A stretch of DNA of 64,000 nt, taken from positions 693,103-757,102 of the forward strand of contig MZZL01000393.1 in assembly GCA_002749535.1 (NCBI GenBank), written 5' to 3'. This stretch comes from Apophysomyces variabilis (Eukaryota; Mucoromycota; Mucoromycetes; Mucorales; Mucoraceae). Numbering within the stretch: the first letter of the stretch is position 1; each line of letters opens with the position of its first letter. The position numbers were made by a program, and so were the translations under genes. The notes under the pieces were generated by a model. That model worked only from the letters and a program-made list of their open reading frames with translations, searched no databases and was not told where the DNA came from. Shown in pieces: positions 22,218 through 34,266 of this stretch.

Positions 22218-23797
22218 CTTCTATTATCACTTAGCTGTTGCAGCAGATAGATATCGCAGATGAAACGCATTCTCTATCGTTCAGATTATGTCGTGCAAAA
22301 GCAGCGAATAATGACATTTTATCATATGATTGTGACCTTAAGTGCTTTGTGCTGTGCTCATTCGAGATGTATGCATTCTTCTTACCTGACCAAATTTGGT
22401 TCGGATATTCTTTTCCAGGTTAAAGTGGAAATTTAAAAATGATGACAGTTCCTAGCGACACTTGAACTCTTAGAATTTGCTTATAACAATAGTCTCGACC
22501 GCTTATGCCAACTATCAAATCAGCAGCTCTTAAGCAAAAGTTAGAAGGAGAATGATCATTATGCAAATATTTGCTTGCCATTTTGTGAAAGTTCCTTGTC
22601 TTTCGATGTTACTGTCTTACTGAATATCTAAAACAGAAGCATCTGATGGCATCATTGGAAATTCTAAGTAGTTATTACTTTGACGATCTGAACAAATAAG
22701 AGCAAGTTATCTAAGTGAACGCTTACTGCATCCATGCTAAGCATGAAAGAATAAGCTACTGATCACAGTTAAAACAATGTCTTTGTGCAAATTAACCTAA
22801 AGCGAACATTCGATAGACATTATTTGCAGGGCAAAATAAGACTTCTGTCACTGCGCCCTGCCACACTAGAATAGGATATGATAACTCACCTATTTTTCTG
22901 AGACCTAAGTTAGTTGCTCATTGCAGATACTGAATATGGAAGCAGTTCAAGCTCAACATCAGGGCATATAAACATCGCAATTACATTTTCATTGTTGAGT
23001 GTTCAACTTGATCATTCTCTAGCAGATGCTGTTGGAAAACCTTATATTTCCTCGTTCATGGTAGAGTATTTTAATTAACAGGACGTTTTACTTTTCCAAG
23101 TGGTAAAGCGTCTTGCTTTTGCGCAGACTCCTATTTATGACGATCCTAGGTAATAAAAGCCATCCATATGACACTATACAGCACCTCATATGCATTTCAG
23201 AACATACTCTGTTGCATAGAATCAACGAAATCCATGCCAGTACTATCCACTTTCATGATATTGCACATTGTCTGCTGCGAACTGGATTGAGTAATTATCA
23301 TATCTATATCAAAACATAAAAAAGGATGTTGTCCCCACGTCTGGCAAGAGTCCCAGGTGTCCACGTTAGGGGGGGGGGAAGCAACGGCGTGTATCTGGTA
23401 TTTTTTTTTCAAGAAATACAAGAAACGTATTGATCCAACGCTGAAACCGCTTATTACTGCAAAGATATGTGGGACAGGCTGGGTGATGCAACGTTCTTCG
23501 ATATGGACCCTAGCATTTCGAGCCTATTCGTTGCTGCTGATGAAGAACTGACGCAAAAGTAATCATCGATAGGACTCCTTTTTCAAAAACTGCCGACCTC
23601 AACTAGATGCAGGCAGTATTAACTATATACAGTATCTCCCAAATACAATTTGAATTTTTATTTTTCATTTGTTGCGACATTTAATTCCACTGGACTGCGA
23701 CTTCGATTTTCGTAGTTTGCGAATGCCGTCCTTTTTCTGCTTAGCTGCCGCTTTACCTCATTTTAAAAATTGCATCCACGTCCTTGAGCTCTCCCCA
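22218..23797. other. 1.6-kb AT-rich intergenic region left of the Fanzor-like locus
   Basis: No convincing coding exon was found; the short ORFs here lack motifs. A run of ten G residues lies at 23369-23378. The left boundary of the mobile element downstream may fall in this stretch, but I saw no terminal inverted repeat. Confidence 0.4.
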
Positions 23798-23920
23798 TGC
23801 CCACTGTTAAACAGTCAAAAGCAGAACTCGCTGCTGCCAAGGCTGAAATTAGTAGGCTCAAACAACACAACGCTTCACTTCTTGAGATGATTGACTCAAG
23901 TTTTCCTAAATGCCAAGTCT
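23798..23920 (+). pseudogene. short coiled-coil ORF, possible N-terminus of the Fanzor-like protein
   Basis: An ATG opens MPTVKQSKAELAAAKAEISR and continues as a heptad-like helix (RLKQHNASLLEMIDSS) until a stop at about 23920. Charged coiled-coil leaders of this sort precede some Mucorales transposon proteins. It lies about 600 bp before the first secure Fanzor-like segment with no clear splice path. It may be the original N-terminus, now disconnected, or a chance ORF. Confidence 0.35.
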
Positions 23921-24539
23921 GTTGAATCTATTTCCTCTAATACAACCCGTCCATTCAATCCACATGCCTAATACATATCGATATCTCCACAAAAGCTATC
24001 CGTCGCATCAGGGCCCCTGTCCGGCCTGCTGTCGCCCGCTTCTTCCTTTGCAAAAAGGCTTTTTTGGTACTCACGCGCTTCCCCGATATTTTTCCATCCC
24101 CCCTCAATTTTTATCACATTGATCTAGCCCGGGCGGACACAATTATTATTTTTGCGCTCATTTGAACCACTGAATAAACCCAAGAAATTAGATAGTGCTA
24201 GATTGAAATTCACTTAGTTCGAAAAAGAAAGTAATCCACAAACCTCTATAAGACGCATCCAGAGTCTGTAAGCTAGAATAATGACATATCTAATGCTCTT
24301 AACAACCAAGCCCATAAGGAAATCGACTTCTTAATATCAGAATTTGAGATGCATTGCGAGTTGTCAAGATGTCCTACTTGCAAAAAGATCAATAAAGGGT
24401 ACTTTATGTATTCTTGCACTTTTACTGCAGTGAATATGATCTGGGTGGGCGTTTCAACCATTATTCCGTTTATCTAGCAGAAAAAAAGCCAATGAAAAGC
24501 ATGTCGCCCACTTGTTTATTTTTCTTCACATGTCGTTTT

Positions 24540-27500
24540 CGTACTTTACTCATCGAAAAGGTTATGGACAAGATCATCGATTATATGTCTCATGTCCTTT
24601 ACGTTGGTTATCATATTGCCAACATTGCCATACGCGAAGCATACAACTTGGGCAACGATGCAATGCTGAGCTTCTATGAACTCTTCCTCCGGAACGGTAA
24701 GCGCATGGCTCAGGACCTATGGCGACACATCTTTTATTGCGTAACAAACTATCAGACGATGGGGAGAACTGAACCAAATCTTGCCACGCGCCAGGCAGCT
24801 AGCGAAGCTCAATATATACCATAGTCAGATATTTTGCACTCTGACGGCCAGCTCCGTGGGCATAATGACGACCGAATGAACCTCTTCACGGCCTTCACGG
24901 CAGATACAGCCTTCTTTTATCTGTCAAGAATGCTTACGATACTGCTGGAGCGAAACGTTCTCTTGAAGGCAAGGAAGTTATGGTATCAAGATTGTTCGGC
25001 CGAGATGTGCAAAGCACCGACTCCAATCTACATGGGAGAGATGGTGACTGAGATCGCCAATGATGCCAGTGTTGATTTTCGCAAGAACATTGTTTACAAC
25101 TCCAAGGATCGTTACTGCAATTATTTTCGATCGCGACTGAAAGAAGTGGCTCGAATAGCAGTTGGTTGGCCTGCTCCAGATCAAGGAAGATTTGATGAAT
25201 TCATTCATTATCCATTTTGTTCATGACGGAATTCAACATGGAGCTGCACAGGAACGACAGCTGAGGTTCCAATACATCGCTGAAGCTAATATCCGTGAAC
25301 AAGTCAACAAGTTTGTGACCAACATGGTGAATCGATACAAGAACTCTAATGAAGCATTTGATGGAGACATGTGCCGACTTGAAGTTGAGAATCATACAAT
25401 GGTGCCCCCCAGGATGGCCAAGAAACAGAGACAAGCTTATCACTGCTTTATTTCAACGAATCTGGGGCATGTCAGTTGATATTAGCGAAGCTGGTGCTGA
25501 TCAAGAAGATTTTGAAGAATATGAGCAAAATCAAGAGGAAGAACGTCAAGTAACTGGCGACATCCTTGCTGGTTTAGCAAACGACGTTCATACCTAGATT
25601 GAAGATTTCATCACCGCTGAGCGCAATCTTCAAGTAAAAGGCATTCGAGTTTCCGAGGTCAATCTGTCCGAATGTCTTGGTGAGAATGGGACACAACGAA
25701 CAAACGGTGGTAACAATGATGAAGAGAACGGTGATGAAGATGACGAGGATGATGTGCTCCACCGAACTTATGGAGGCAAACTTTCCAGGGCAAAGGCTGC
25801 AAGATTGATCCCGTTTATGGTCTATTTCCTGGAAAGGCGAGAAGGTAATTCCCAATCTTTCGCTTTATGTCCTCTCCAAGCACATCATCGTTATCGCTAT
25901 CCCTTTCAATCTTTCCTTTACGACAACTTTGCTCACTCGCATTGAGCATTTCTCTCCTCCTATCATTCAGCAATTGGAGCAAGAATTAACAGCTGGTCCC
26001 AATGATCGACGCATTGCTGAATTGACAAGAGGTAAGTAGAAGTTATTAATTGTATGTAGTTGAGCAAAATTCACTTATATTTCAATTACAGAGAGAGACA
26101 ATCTACAAAATGCATGTGTAAGACTCCAAGGCATCTAGAGCAGAGATCCATTCAGCGCACTCTTCGACATCCGTTGGCAAGCTACCATTACAAGAGACGA
26201 GGGCGTTGATGTTCGAAACCGGGTTTACATGCGATGGTTGAACCAGCGAATACCGGGCAATGAAAACAAGCTTCGTTTCTCTCGACGTCGTGTCTTTCGC
26301 ACTGACGGTGTTCGCCTATATTGTATATATAATGATTGGCTCATGTCACGTCGTGGAAATACTACATGCAAGTATTTGACGGAGATCAGACGAACAACAA
26401 GAGAGACGTTGAAGGACGCATGGCAAGCTCGCTCATATGGGGATCAGTACGATTATCTCCAGCATTACGATGGTGTAGTTTGGTCTGGACTTCGGAGAAG
26501 TATGTGCTGCTGCTAGTGTATTCCGACCGAGGGAGCCTGGACTATACGGTTCCCAGCTCACTATCAAGCGAGGCTATCTGTATGGCAGAACTATTCCAAA
26601 CCGCGACTGGCTAGAAGCTCGCAAGGCTGCCAACAACATTGACGACATCGAGGCTGCTTTAAGTGAAGGATCACCACGAAGCACTATGACAGATATCGGG
26701 AGTACCTGCGACAACTCAAGACAAACGAGAATGGTCTTCGGTTATGGAAGTTTTACTCCAACCGATCTGTCCGTCGCAGAATTTGGGACAATGCGATATC
26801 TCAGAGATCGTGTCTTGACAAGGCTTGCTACCTCATCACGAATCAAGCTAGGCGTACTTTCGACATGAATCACGAAATGGTTGATAATCGTAGACATGTC
26901 GATGAGCCTCATCTTGTCTACGCTTTTGGCTTAGACGGGACGAGTCGAAAGTCAAGACGAGGGGGTTTGGCGTTTATGGACCACAAGATTGCCAATGCTT
27001 TGTACCGGAAGATCAACCAGAAGAATCGAAACAAGGACAGACAACATGCCGACGTATGCACTCGAGTCGATGAATATCTCACATGCAAGGTGTGTTGTCG
27101 CTGTTCCAAGGAAGGCCAAGACCGACGTATCGACTTTTTGCGACGACCTCCTACGGCAACGGTGCAAGACAGAGCTCGATTGGAGAACGGTCAGGAGAAA
27201 GTGTTGCGCGTAGTTCAGTGTGCGAACTGTGATCGTACGTTCCACCGGGATGGTAATGCAGCAGACAACCAGGCTACCATTGCACGAGACATGCTACGGT
27301 TTCAGCAGCGTCCTCGTTGGTTCGTCCGTCCGTCAAGGCGTCTGGAAGCGGCTGGCGAAAAGGAGGCGATGGTGATGACTGGTCGTGCAGGGCTTCAACA
27401 GAGAGCTAGTGGTGGAGAGGTGACGGAAGTGCCTGAGATTGCCGAACCTCGACGACACCCTAGCGAAGAAGCGGCGGTGATAACCCCAACTGCACGACGT

Positions 27501-27545
27501 CGAACAAGAGCCAGCCAAACCGAGACTATGGTTGAACCACCCTGA
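24540..27545 (+). pseudogene. Fanzor-like (eukaryotic TnpB relative) RNA-guided nuclease, disrupted
   Basis: Encodes a large protein of the TnpB/Fanzor superfamily, transposon-borne RuvC nucleases guided by an omega RNA. The frame starts in LLIEKVMDKIIDYMSHVLY, followed by the helical N-terminal domain (NCAxx-type motifs absent; SRLKEVARIAVGW). Near the end are GLDFGEVCAAASVF (RuvC-I Asp at 26488-26490), CKVCCRC and VQCANC (zinc ribbon, 27087-27230), and FHRDGNAADN (RuvC-III Asp at 27249-27251). The C-terminal tail is Arg/Glu rich. Two introns look genuine (about 25844-25971 and 26033-26091). Damage: in-frame TAG at 24822, 25595 and 26138; frameshifts near 25200, 25420, 26478 (one extra T) and 26685. 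The long stretches that stay open suggest recent inactivation or assembly error. The RuvC-II Glu was not identified. Confidence 0.72.
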
Positions 27546-27632
27546 TCTTAAGGACGAGAAGAAGAAAGACCAGAATCGTCCCGAGCTCCTTTAAGGCGAT
27601 CTGAGAGGCAGCAAGCAAAAAGGCAGAAAAGG

Positions 27633-27690
27633 ATCCACGAGTCAAGTGGATAGGGCTTTTACGCCCGGTATTCAGTAAATATCACTGAAT
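27633..27690 (+). ncRNA. three tandem hairpins 3' of the Fanzor-like gene (candidate omega RNA segment)
   Basis: Starting 88 nt after the stop codon, three perfect stems follow one another. ATCCAC/GTGGAT (27633-27651, 7-nt loop), GGGC/GCCC (27653-27666, 6-nt loop) and ATTCAGT/ACTGAAT (27670-27690, 7-nt loop). In known Fanzor and TnpB loci the guide scaffold is transcribed from the 3' end of the gene into the right element end, so position and structure fit. A transcription terminator or transposon-end structure is the alternative. The guide boundary is unknown. Confidence 0.45.
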
Positions 27691-27699
27691 GATTGTTAT

Positions 27700-29168
27700 T
27701 TTTTTCTTCCATTACTCACCAATTGAAATTTATATATGCATCCTGCATTCACTTGGCGGGGAGATGGGTATGGCGTCGTCAGTTTTATGACAGGTATGTA
27801 AACATTGGTCAATTCCAACTCTTATAACACGACAATTAATGTAATTTGTTAGCGGCAAGCCCAGTTTCCAAAATGCGTAAAGTGAATTTGCTAGATGAGA
27901 CTTTAATTTTTGGAAATAAAGTACTAAAATGCTACAAGAGGAAAACCATAATTTATGATCAGAGATAAGCTATTTTTTAAGAGGTTTATCCATAATGGCA
28001 ACATGAACTTTTTTAGACTTTCACAATTGAAGTTTAAATTATATGGGTAATAACAGTAAAGCCAAACGAAACTGCAATCCGTCTGCTGCACTACGGTGCA
28101 AAATATAGACAAAATGCGAAAAATGAACGGCACTCAAAGTTTTACAAAGTAGGTCCCTAGTTGGCTTAATGATACCGAGGAAAGAAGAAATCAGTTGTCA
28201 TCGCAAAATTGCAATTCAGCCTTTCCAAGCAGTATAAAGGACAAAAAGTGGCAGCTCCTATCAAAGCGATTGTCAAAGTTAACTATTATAAAAAGCAGAA
28301 CAATCTTAAAAGCTGAAAAAAGGCCACATTGCGTGTTTTAAATTTTTTACAGCTTGTTAACCGAAAAGATACATCAGGCAGCCAAGTGATTGATCTTTAC
28401 AAGGCTATCCTAACGGTCGTTTTCAGGATCGTACATTTTTACTCATGATTGATAAATATCTGGCTTCCCAAACTTGCTTTAAGTAGGAGACAAGATATAA
28501 GATATATGGATAATGCGAAGGACAAGACAAGAGGCCTATAAGCATACCACGAAAATCTATGCTGTGCTGACCTGCAGTGAATATCATGAAAATTTTTGTT
28601 TCAATGGGCCAGAGTGAAGATAGATGACCATTAGCGTTTAGTCACCTTGATACATCAATAGAATGACAATGGATGAAAAGATATTGTTAGCTATCCACAA
28701 GCTATCTATGTAGAATTGTAGGTATCTTTGTTTTTAACCAATATAATGAGTGACAAACCAATAAGATGTGATACAAGAGCTGGGTAATTATTTTAAAACG
28801 GGTCTGATGTGTATTCGGATGGGAAGAAATACATCATACTATTTTGCAAGGTTTCTTCTGTGCTATGGTTAAGGGCAGTGGGCAAAAAGTAAAAAAAATT
28901 CGGGGTGATCGTGACTTTTTTTGTGGACTCTGCAGAGCGAGAAAGAGTGAGACTGAGTGAGACTGAGAGGGAAACAGAGGCACAGAGAGAGGACACAAGA
29001 GCCTCAGAGACAGAGAGAGTTGGACTGTCCAAAAGGGCAACAAACTTTGCAGCCTCTTTTTTTTCACTTTTCCTTCCTCTTCTTCACTTTGGTCATCGAA
29101 CTACCCATTCTACCCTTCCCCGAATAACATTAAGCATAACAAACAGTACCCTAGGAAGAATATATATA
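27700..29168. other. AT-rich intergenic region and cyclin promoter with purine tract
   Basis: 27.7-28.9 kb shows no gene. At 28928-29020 a GA-rich tract (repeats of gagag, gactgag) lies 150-240 bp before the cyclin ATG, and a TATA-like atatataat abuts the ATG. The right end of the Fanzor-bearing element may lie in the left part. Confidence 0.45.
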
Positions 29169-30870
29169 ATGTTACCACCTTCCTTTGATCTCTCAAGATA
29201 TCCAACCGAGAAGACAATACGGCTTCTCGCTTCCTTACTGGACCGAATGACAACTGCCAACGACCAACTCAACAAGGCAGCAGTCTCAACAAGAAAAGGG
29301 GATGTACGACGCTCCTCTTCAACATCTGTATTCGGCTCATCCGAATTCTCAACAAACTCTACTCTTGTCTCCACTACCACATCACCCACTACGTCAGACC
29401 CATATACCCGCTTTCATGCCCGCTCTATCCCATCCATCGATATTTACTCATATCTTTCTCGCATTCTCAAATACTGTCCTTGTGCTAACGAATGTTTTCT
29501 AAGCCTGTTGGTCTATTTCGATCGAATGTCCAAAAACGCTCTCGCTTTCACTGGTCAGCCCTTCTCGATTGATTCGTACAACATCCACAGACTCATCATC
29601 GCTGGGGTCATGGTATCGAGCAAATTCTTTAGCGATGTTTTCTACACCAATACCAGATATGCTAAAGTATATATATATATAAAAGAAGAAAGAAGACGCA
29701 TCAGAGATCTGGCTCCTATTTACGCTATTCCCACGTCTTTTTTTTTTCATTTAGGTTGGAGGTCTTCCTGTTTCGGAACTTAATAGCCTGGAGCTAGAGT
29801 TCTTGATCCTTAATGACTTTAACTTGACTGTGCCCATTTGTGAGCTACAGCGTTACGGGGATCAGCTGCTAAAAGTTGGAATAATGGAACAAGAAATGCG
29901 AAAAAGCTTTATTTACGAAACACCAGCTTATACAAATGGAGCCGGTATTCGCCATGGTCGCTCTACATCCCTAGGGTCAAATGGTCCTTCAGCGGATCAG
30001 CGGAAAAGCTGGGATCAGTCAGTAGATCGATTGTGTGACATGGCTACTCGGATATCCATGGATGATAACGACCTTAGCCGACGTGTTACGACCGAGGGTA
30101 TCTGCGGGTTTCAAACGAATCATACTCGGACGTCATTCAACCAGGTAGCCTATCCATCCTATGGACAGGGATACGGACTACCAAAGGTGCCATCTAATGG
30201 TAGCTTACGTTCCAATGTACGACGAATGGCCAGCTATGGAAATCTTCGGCAGCCACGCTCTCCACATCATAATCGACAATGCAGCGACGGTTCGCAACAG
30301 AGTCCGGTGGCACTGGATGCTATGGATTCTGATGCTCTTAGTGGAAGACACTCTTTTCATGCAGCACAATACGCTCGTGTGTCCTCTCCATCGGACAATC
30401 AGCATGCTAACAGATACAGTCAGGATTGGAGTCAGCAGCAACCATCGCCTTCTTCCCCATCAAGACCCACGCGTCAACGCCATGGTAGCATGGGACTAAA
30501 TAACACTACTAGGCCAGAAGGTTGGCAGCGGGTTCCAAGACAATCACGATCCAGCATCAACCTTTATCAGCAAGGTGGATTCTGGAAACCTGCACCGCCA
30601 AGTGTGATGATTGATCAACAGACACCGACAACATCGTCCATGAGAAGACTGTCACTCAATGCCATATACGCACCTTTTATACCATACAACGAGATGCTGC
30701 ATGCCAACAATACTGCATACTATTCATCAGCGTATCATTCCCATCCAGCGGGTATTCCCACGCCTCCGGCTTCATCCTCTCCGGTACATCAGAAGCAGGG
30801 TACCCCACCGCCTTCAGTGCACCAATATCCATCCTCCCAACAACAACCACATCCGGTTATGTATCTATAG
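29169..30870 (+). CDS. Pho80/Pcl-type cyclin
   Basis: Regulatory subunit for a Pho85-type CDK, in fungi linked to phosphate signalling, polarity and glycogen. Two exons (29169-29666, 29755-30870) give 537 residues. The cyclin box of the Pho80 class is clear: FHARSIPSIDIYSYLSRILK, CFLSLLVYFDRM, DSYNIHRLIIAGVMVSSKFF, then across the intron YAKVGGLPVSELNSLELEFL and LNDFNLTV. The 300-residue tail is disordered, rich in Ser, Gln and Pro, with RRMASYGNL and RRLSLNA that look like kinase sites. The frame is open upstream of 29169 but only through low-complexity GA-rich DNA, so the internal ATG is preferred. Confidence 0.92.
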
Positions 30871-31672
30871 TCTTTTTTTTATACGTTTATTCGTTTATTA
30901 TTTCTTTTCATCAGTATCACTACTCCGTTTTATCCCCAGTACATCTTATAACCCTCATATATTATGTTTTCCAAACAATACCGAAACATCATTGTTCATA
31001 TGGTACAAACCCATTATAAACGACAATGTTACAAATTTACCACGAAATGTGAAGTACATAATTACTTGGACTATGGAAGGGTAATATTTGCAGTAGATTC
31101 AGCTATGAATGATTACAGCCATCTCTTTGGAAACCTGCATCCGTTTGCGCAGTTAAAAGAAGCATGCCAACTTTGGTACGTTGAGGTTTTTGTTGTCTGT
31201 AAAGACAATGTGCTGCGTACTGATCTTTTAGCGTTTGAATAGCCATGACCACAACAAAAACAAAATATTTGATATGCATCCACGTATATCTATATGCGAG
31301 TGTACATGTGTATATGTGTGCGTGTGGGAGAGTAAGAGAAAGAGATCATGAGAACAGATAGGACGGGATCTGCAATCTCCGTTCAAAGTTCATTTGGAGC
31401 GTCAAATCTTAACCAAGTTTTCACGTTTGGTACGCAACCCCCTTGCATATATTCGATATGAGAGCACTTATCCAAGAAGGTTTTCTTTCTTCAGGAGGAC
31501 AAGAGGATCGTCCGTGTTGTGGTTGTGGGTTGGCCATTGTGGTTTTACAATGTATTGCATGTCCCGTTGGTGTCACAATGACCTTTGACGCGGCATCGCC
31601 TCCTTAATTTGTTTTATCCAATCAGACATTGTATGTACCTTAAGTAATGCGGCCGAAAAGGTAAGGTATATT
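30871..31672. other. intergenic region between convergent genes
   Basis: 3' flank of the cyclin gene; a TG-rich stretch at about 31285-31325. No gene recognised. Confidence 0.45.
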
Positions 31673-32290
31673 TCATATTTTACTTGCTTCTTTTGCTTTC
31701 TTCAGTCTGTCTTTCGCTATAAGCATCATATCTGTCAAAGCTGTTTGCATCTCTTTTTCCACCTCGCTATTATCGATACGTTCTCGAATGACTGGTATAA
31801 TTTGTGACCGAGGGCGACCAGCAACAAAAACGATGAATTTAAAGCCATACTTGGCTTCATATTCCTGCATTGAAATGAAAAAATGAAGTGAGCAATCTAG
31901 CAGGAACATGGCATTGTTTCTTATGGGAAATGGAAAGAAGACCTTGTTAAGACGTTCGAGGGTTTGGTTCACCTGTTGATCTTCCAAAGACAAGCTGACT
32001 TGGTCTGGATGGTAACCTTGTTCGCGCAGTGAGGATGCTGATAGATTTGCTTTTGTTTCTCCTATGCGAGGATGTGCGTTGATGACAGTGATTTTTTCCT
32101 GTTCGGTTAAAGTCGAGCCTAAGCAGATCTTCTCTGCATACTCAATCAAATCAGTGTAAGATGGAAAAGGTCTTGCAGCGAGCAATCGCTGAGCTAAGGG
32201 AGGTGCTGTTTCAAACAAGGTATTGACGGTTTCCAAAAATGTCTCCTCATTGGCCTGGTTCAATTCGTGAATAGAAGGTAGGGTGGTCAT
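31673..32290 (-). CDS. 2-oxo-4-hydroxy-4-carboxy-5-ureidoimidazoline (OHCU) decarboxylase
   Basis: Third enzyme of uric acid degradation; converts OHCU to S-allantoin, often in peroxisomes. Two exons (31943-32290, 31673-31864) give 179 residues, the usual size. The active-site pattern is seen in INAHPRIGETK (His, Pro, Arg), with FETAPPLAQRLLAARPF before it, and after the 78-bp intron EYEAKYGFKFIVFVAGR, including the FIV(F/C)xxGR motif. The C-terminal SKI of EASKI at the end is close to a PTS1-like tripeptide (SKL type), which would direct it to peroxisomes; that is an inference. Confidence 0.93.
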   Translation of the reverse strand: MTTLPSIHELNQANEETFLETVNTLFETAPPLAQRLLAARPFPSYTDLIEYAEKICLGSTLTEQEKITVINAHPRIGETKANLSASSLREQGYHPDQVSLSLEDQQVNQTLERLNKVFFPFPIRNNAMFLLDCSLHFFISMQEYEAKYGFKFIVFVAGRPRSQIIPVIRERIDNSEVEKEMQTALTDMMLIAKDRLKKAKEASKI

Positions 32291-34195
32291 AGTGTTCAGA
32301 TACAAAGGAAGAAAAAGAAGAGTGTGTGCGACTTCGGTTCACCCTTCCTCGAATTTTATCGTTTTCCGGGACCGAGGAAAACTTTCCGGCCCTATCAAGC
32401 CAATCATTGCCCAACTGCAAAGTCATATGTTGATCACTACTTCCTACACATTCAATCCGGTTACAGATGAACCCTCAGTGTCTCAATAATAAGTATAACC
32501 AACATATACTGTTAGTTTTACCGCTCATTTTCCTTTGGAAAGGCTTACACCAGCCATGCATACATATGATCCTGACGCATTTTGTTGAAGAACTGATGAA
32601 ATGAATGGATAATGACTCTGACAGAAACAAACACGTCCCCTAAAAGTTTGCCATTGATGACACCCAATGGTAACTGGAAATGGGTTAGTCTGACTTAAAA
32701 GTCAAAGAAGCAACTACAAGCACTTGGTCATCGGTTTTAAGGAATCTCGCGCTCGTTCATTTCCATTACAACTGTCGTGTTTTAAAATGAATAACTGAAA
32801 AACATTAAGCTAGGAAAAACCCGTGTAAGTTCAACCGTCTAAGCTGTCGAAAAATGGCAATAAAACAATTTCATCAACTTGTTATCTAAGTCGATCTATT
32901 TCCCCCCAAAAAAAAGAGTGCGTCCATTCTCAACTGATAAGCCATGATCTATTGTACATCAATCGTTCCTGCTTTCCTCCCAGACTTAACATCTTACATT
33001 GACTGGAATAGCAGTATTGGATAATGTAGGTATTAGCATGGAACAGATGTGATCATCGTCAATGGTGTCTTATAACTCCATAGCGATAATCAAAAGGTAA
33101 CGTTACAACAGACGTCATGGATAAATAAAGCTAGCGGAGTCGGATCTATTCTCTAAAAGGCTACTATGTTTCTGATGCAGACAGAGCGGGTTCCAACTTG
33201 TACTATACCAGAGAAAAGAGGACGAATAAAAAAGAATGATCACCGATGGTTATCAAAGATACATGTCCTACTGTTTTCTGCAAAGCAACCTTCTACTGAA
33301 GATAGCTTGTTTGACATGGAATTTCTGTGTTTGCCTATATAGGACAATTACACGAGTTTGGTTCTTCAAGCGAAATAAAGATAGTTTTTTAACTTTGTCG
33401 GCCCAAGAATTTCTCCGGAGATTGAGCTGCGTTTCACGAAGCGGCTAAAAAGGGAATCTAAGTTGTTGCACGGATCAAAGATTACAATTAATCTGGTTAC
33501 AATAGTTTGTCCGTTCTTCCAATCCAGGTTTTTGCTGACACTCCACAAAATGTTCGGCATGTGAAATTGCAGGGTTATCTGCTATTTTATCTTAAAACTT
33601 AACAGTCTCAGACATCCAGCTAAAGGAGCTAACGGACAATAGCAATACCAGACAACATCATATCTCTTCCTCTTCACCGTTAAAATAAGGGAATAAAGAC
33701 TTATAAGCCCTTCGGATGCCACTATGTCTAAACTCCATTTCACCGGAGCGGACTTGGTCCCTTCCCGGGCACCCATGGGGAAACACACTATGTGGGGGAG
33801 GGGAATAGATAACGTGATCGTAGCAGATCAAATTTTCTTCGCTTTTTAACTATACCGGGACAATAGAAGATCTAGCTTATATTTTCAAAGGCGAAGAGGC
33901 TATTTGTAAACTTTGGATAGGTTTTGTTGGCATGTTACTTTTAAAATGATTGTTATGGAATATGGAATTCAATGACTAACCATTTGTTTCGTCAAGATGA
34001 CGTCTTGAGAGAGTGTAGGTTGTAGTTTATATAGAGAGAAGTGAGAAGGGCAACACAAAGGGTAAAGTATTAGGCGTTTATGTTGAATGATGACGGCGAT
34101 TAAATTGAGTGACATGGGGTTAATATGCCCGCCCCCCCTTGCACGCCGCTATCAATCAGCAATCATTTGAAAGACAGAAATTTTATTTTTTTTCT
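32291..34195. other. 1.9-kb intergenic region
   Basis: No coding exon, tRNA or repeat was recognised despite the length. The right end is the citrate synthase promoter, with pyrimidine-rich DNA next to the ATG. Confidence 0.45.
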
Positions 34196-34203
34196 TATAT
34201 AAT
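34196..34203 (+). promoter_or_regulatory. TATA-like box of citrate synthase
   Basis: TATATAAT, 64 nt before the ATG and followed by a pyrimidine-rich leader, a common arrangement for highly expressed fungal genes. Assigned by position only. Confidence 0.4.
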
Positions 34204-34266
34204 CAATTTCATTTGTTCGCCCGCGTTCCCTTTTTTTTCTTTCTTCTTTTGTTGTCTTCTATCCCA

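Noticed and set aside
22238..23551. Several 60-75-codon ORFs between the RGG-rich gene and the Fanzor-like locus
   Set aside because: Random composition, no splice-compatible partners and no motifs.
28905..29168. In-frame N-terminal extension of the cyclin
   Set aside because: The extra codons translate a GA-rich promoter tract into Arg/Glu/Ser repeats; the ATG at 29169 precedes the first plausible protein sequence.
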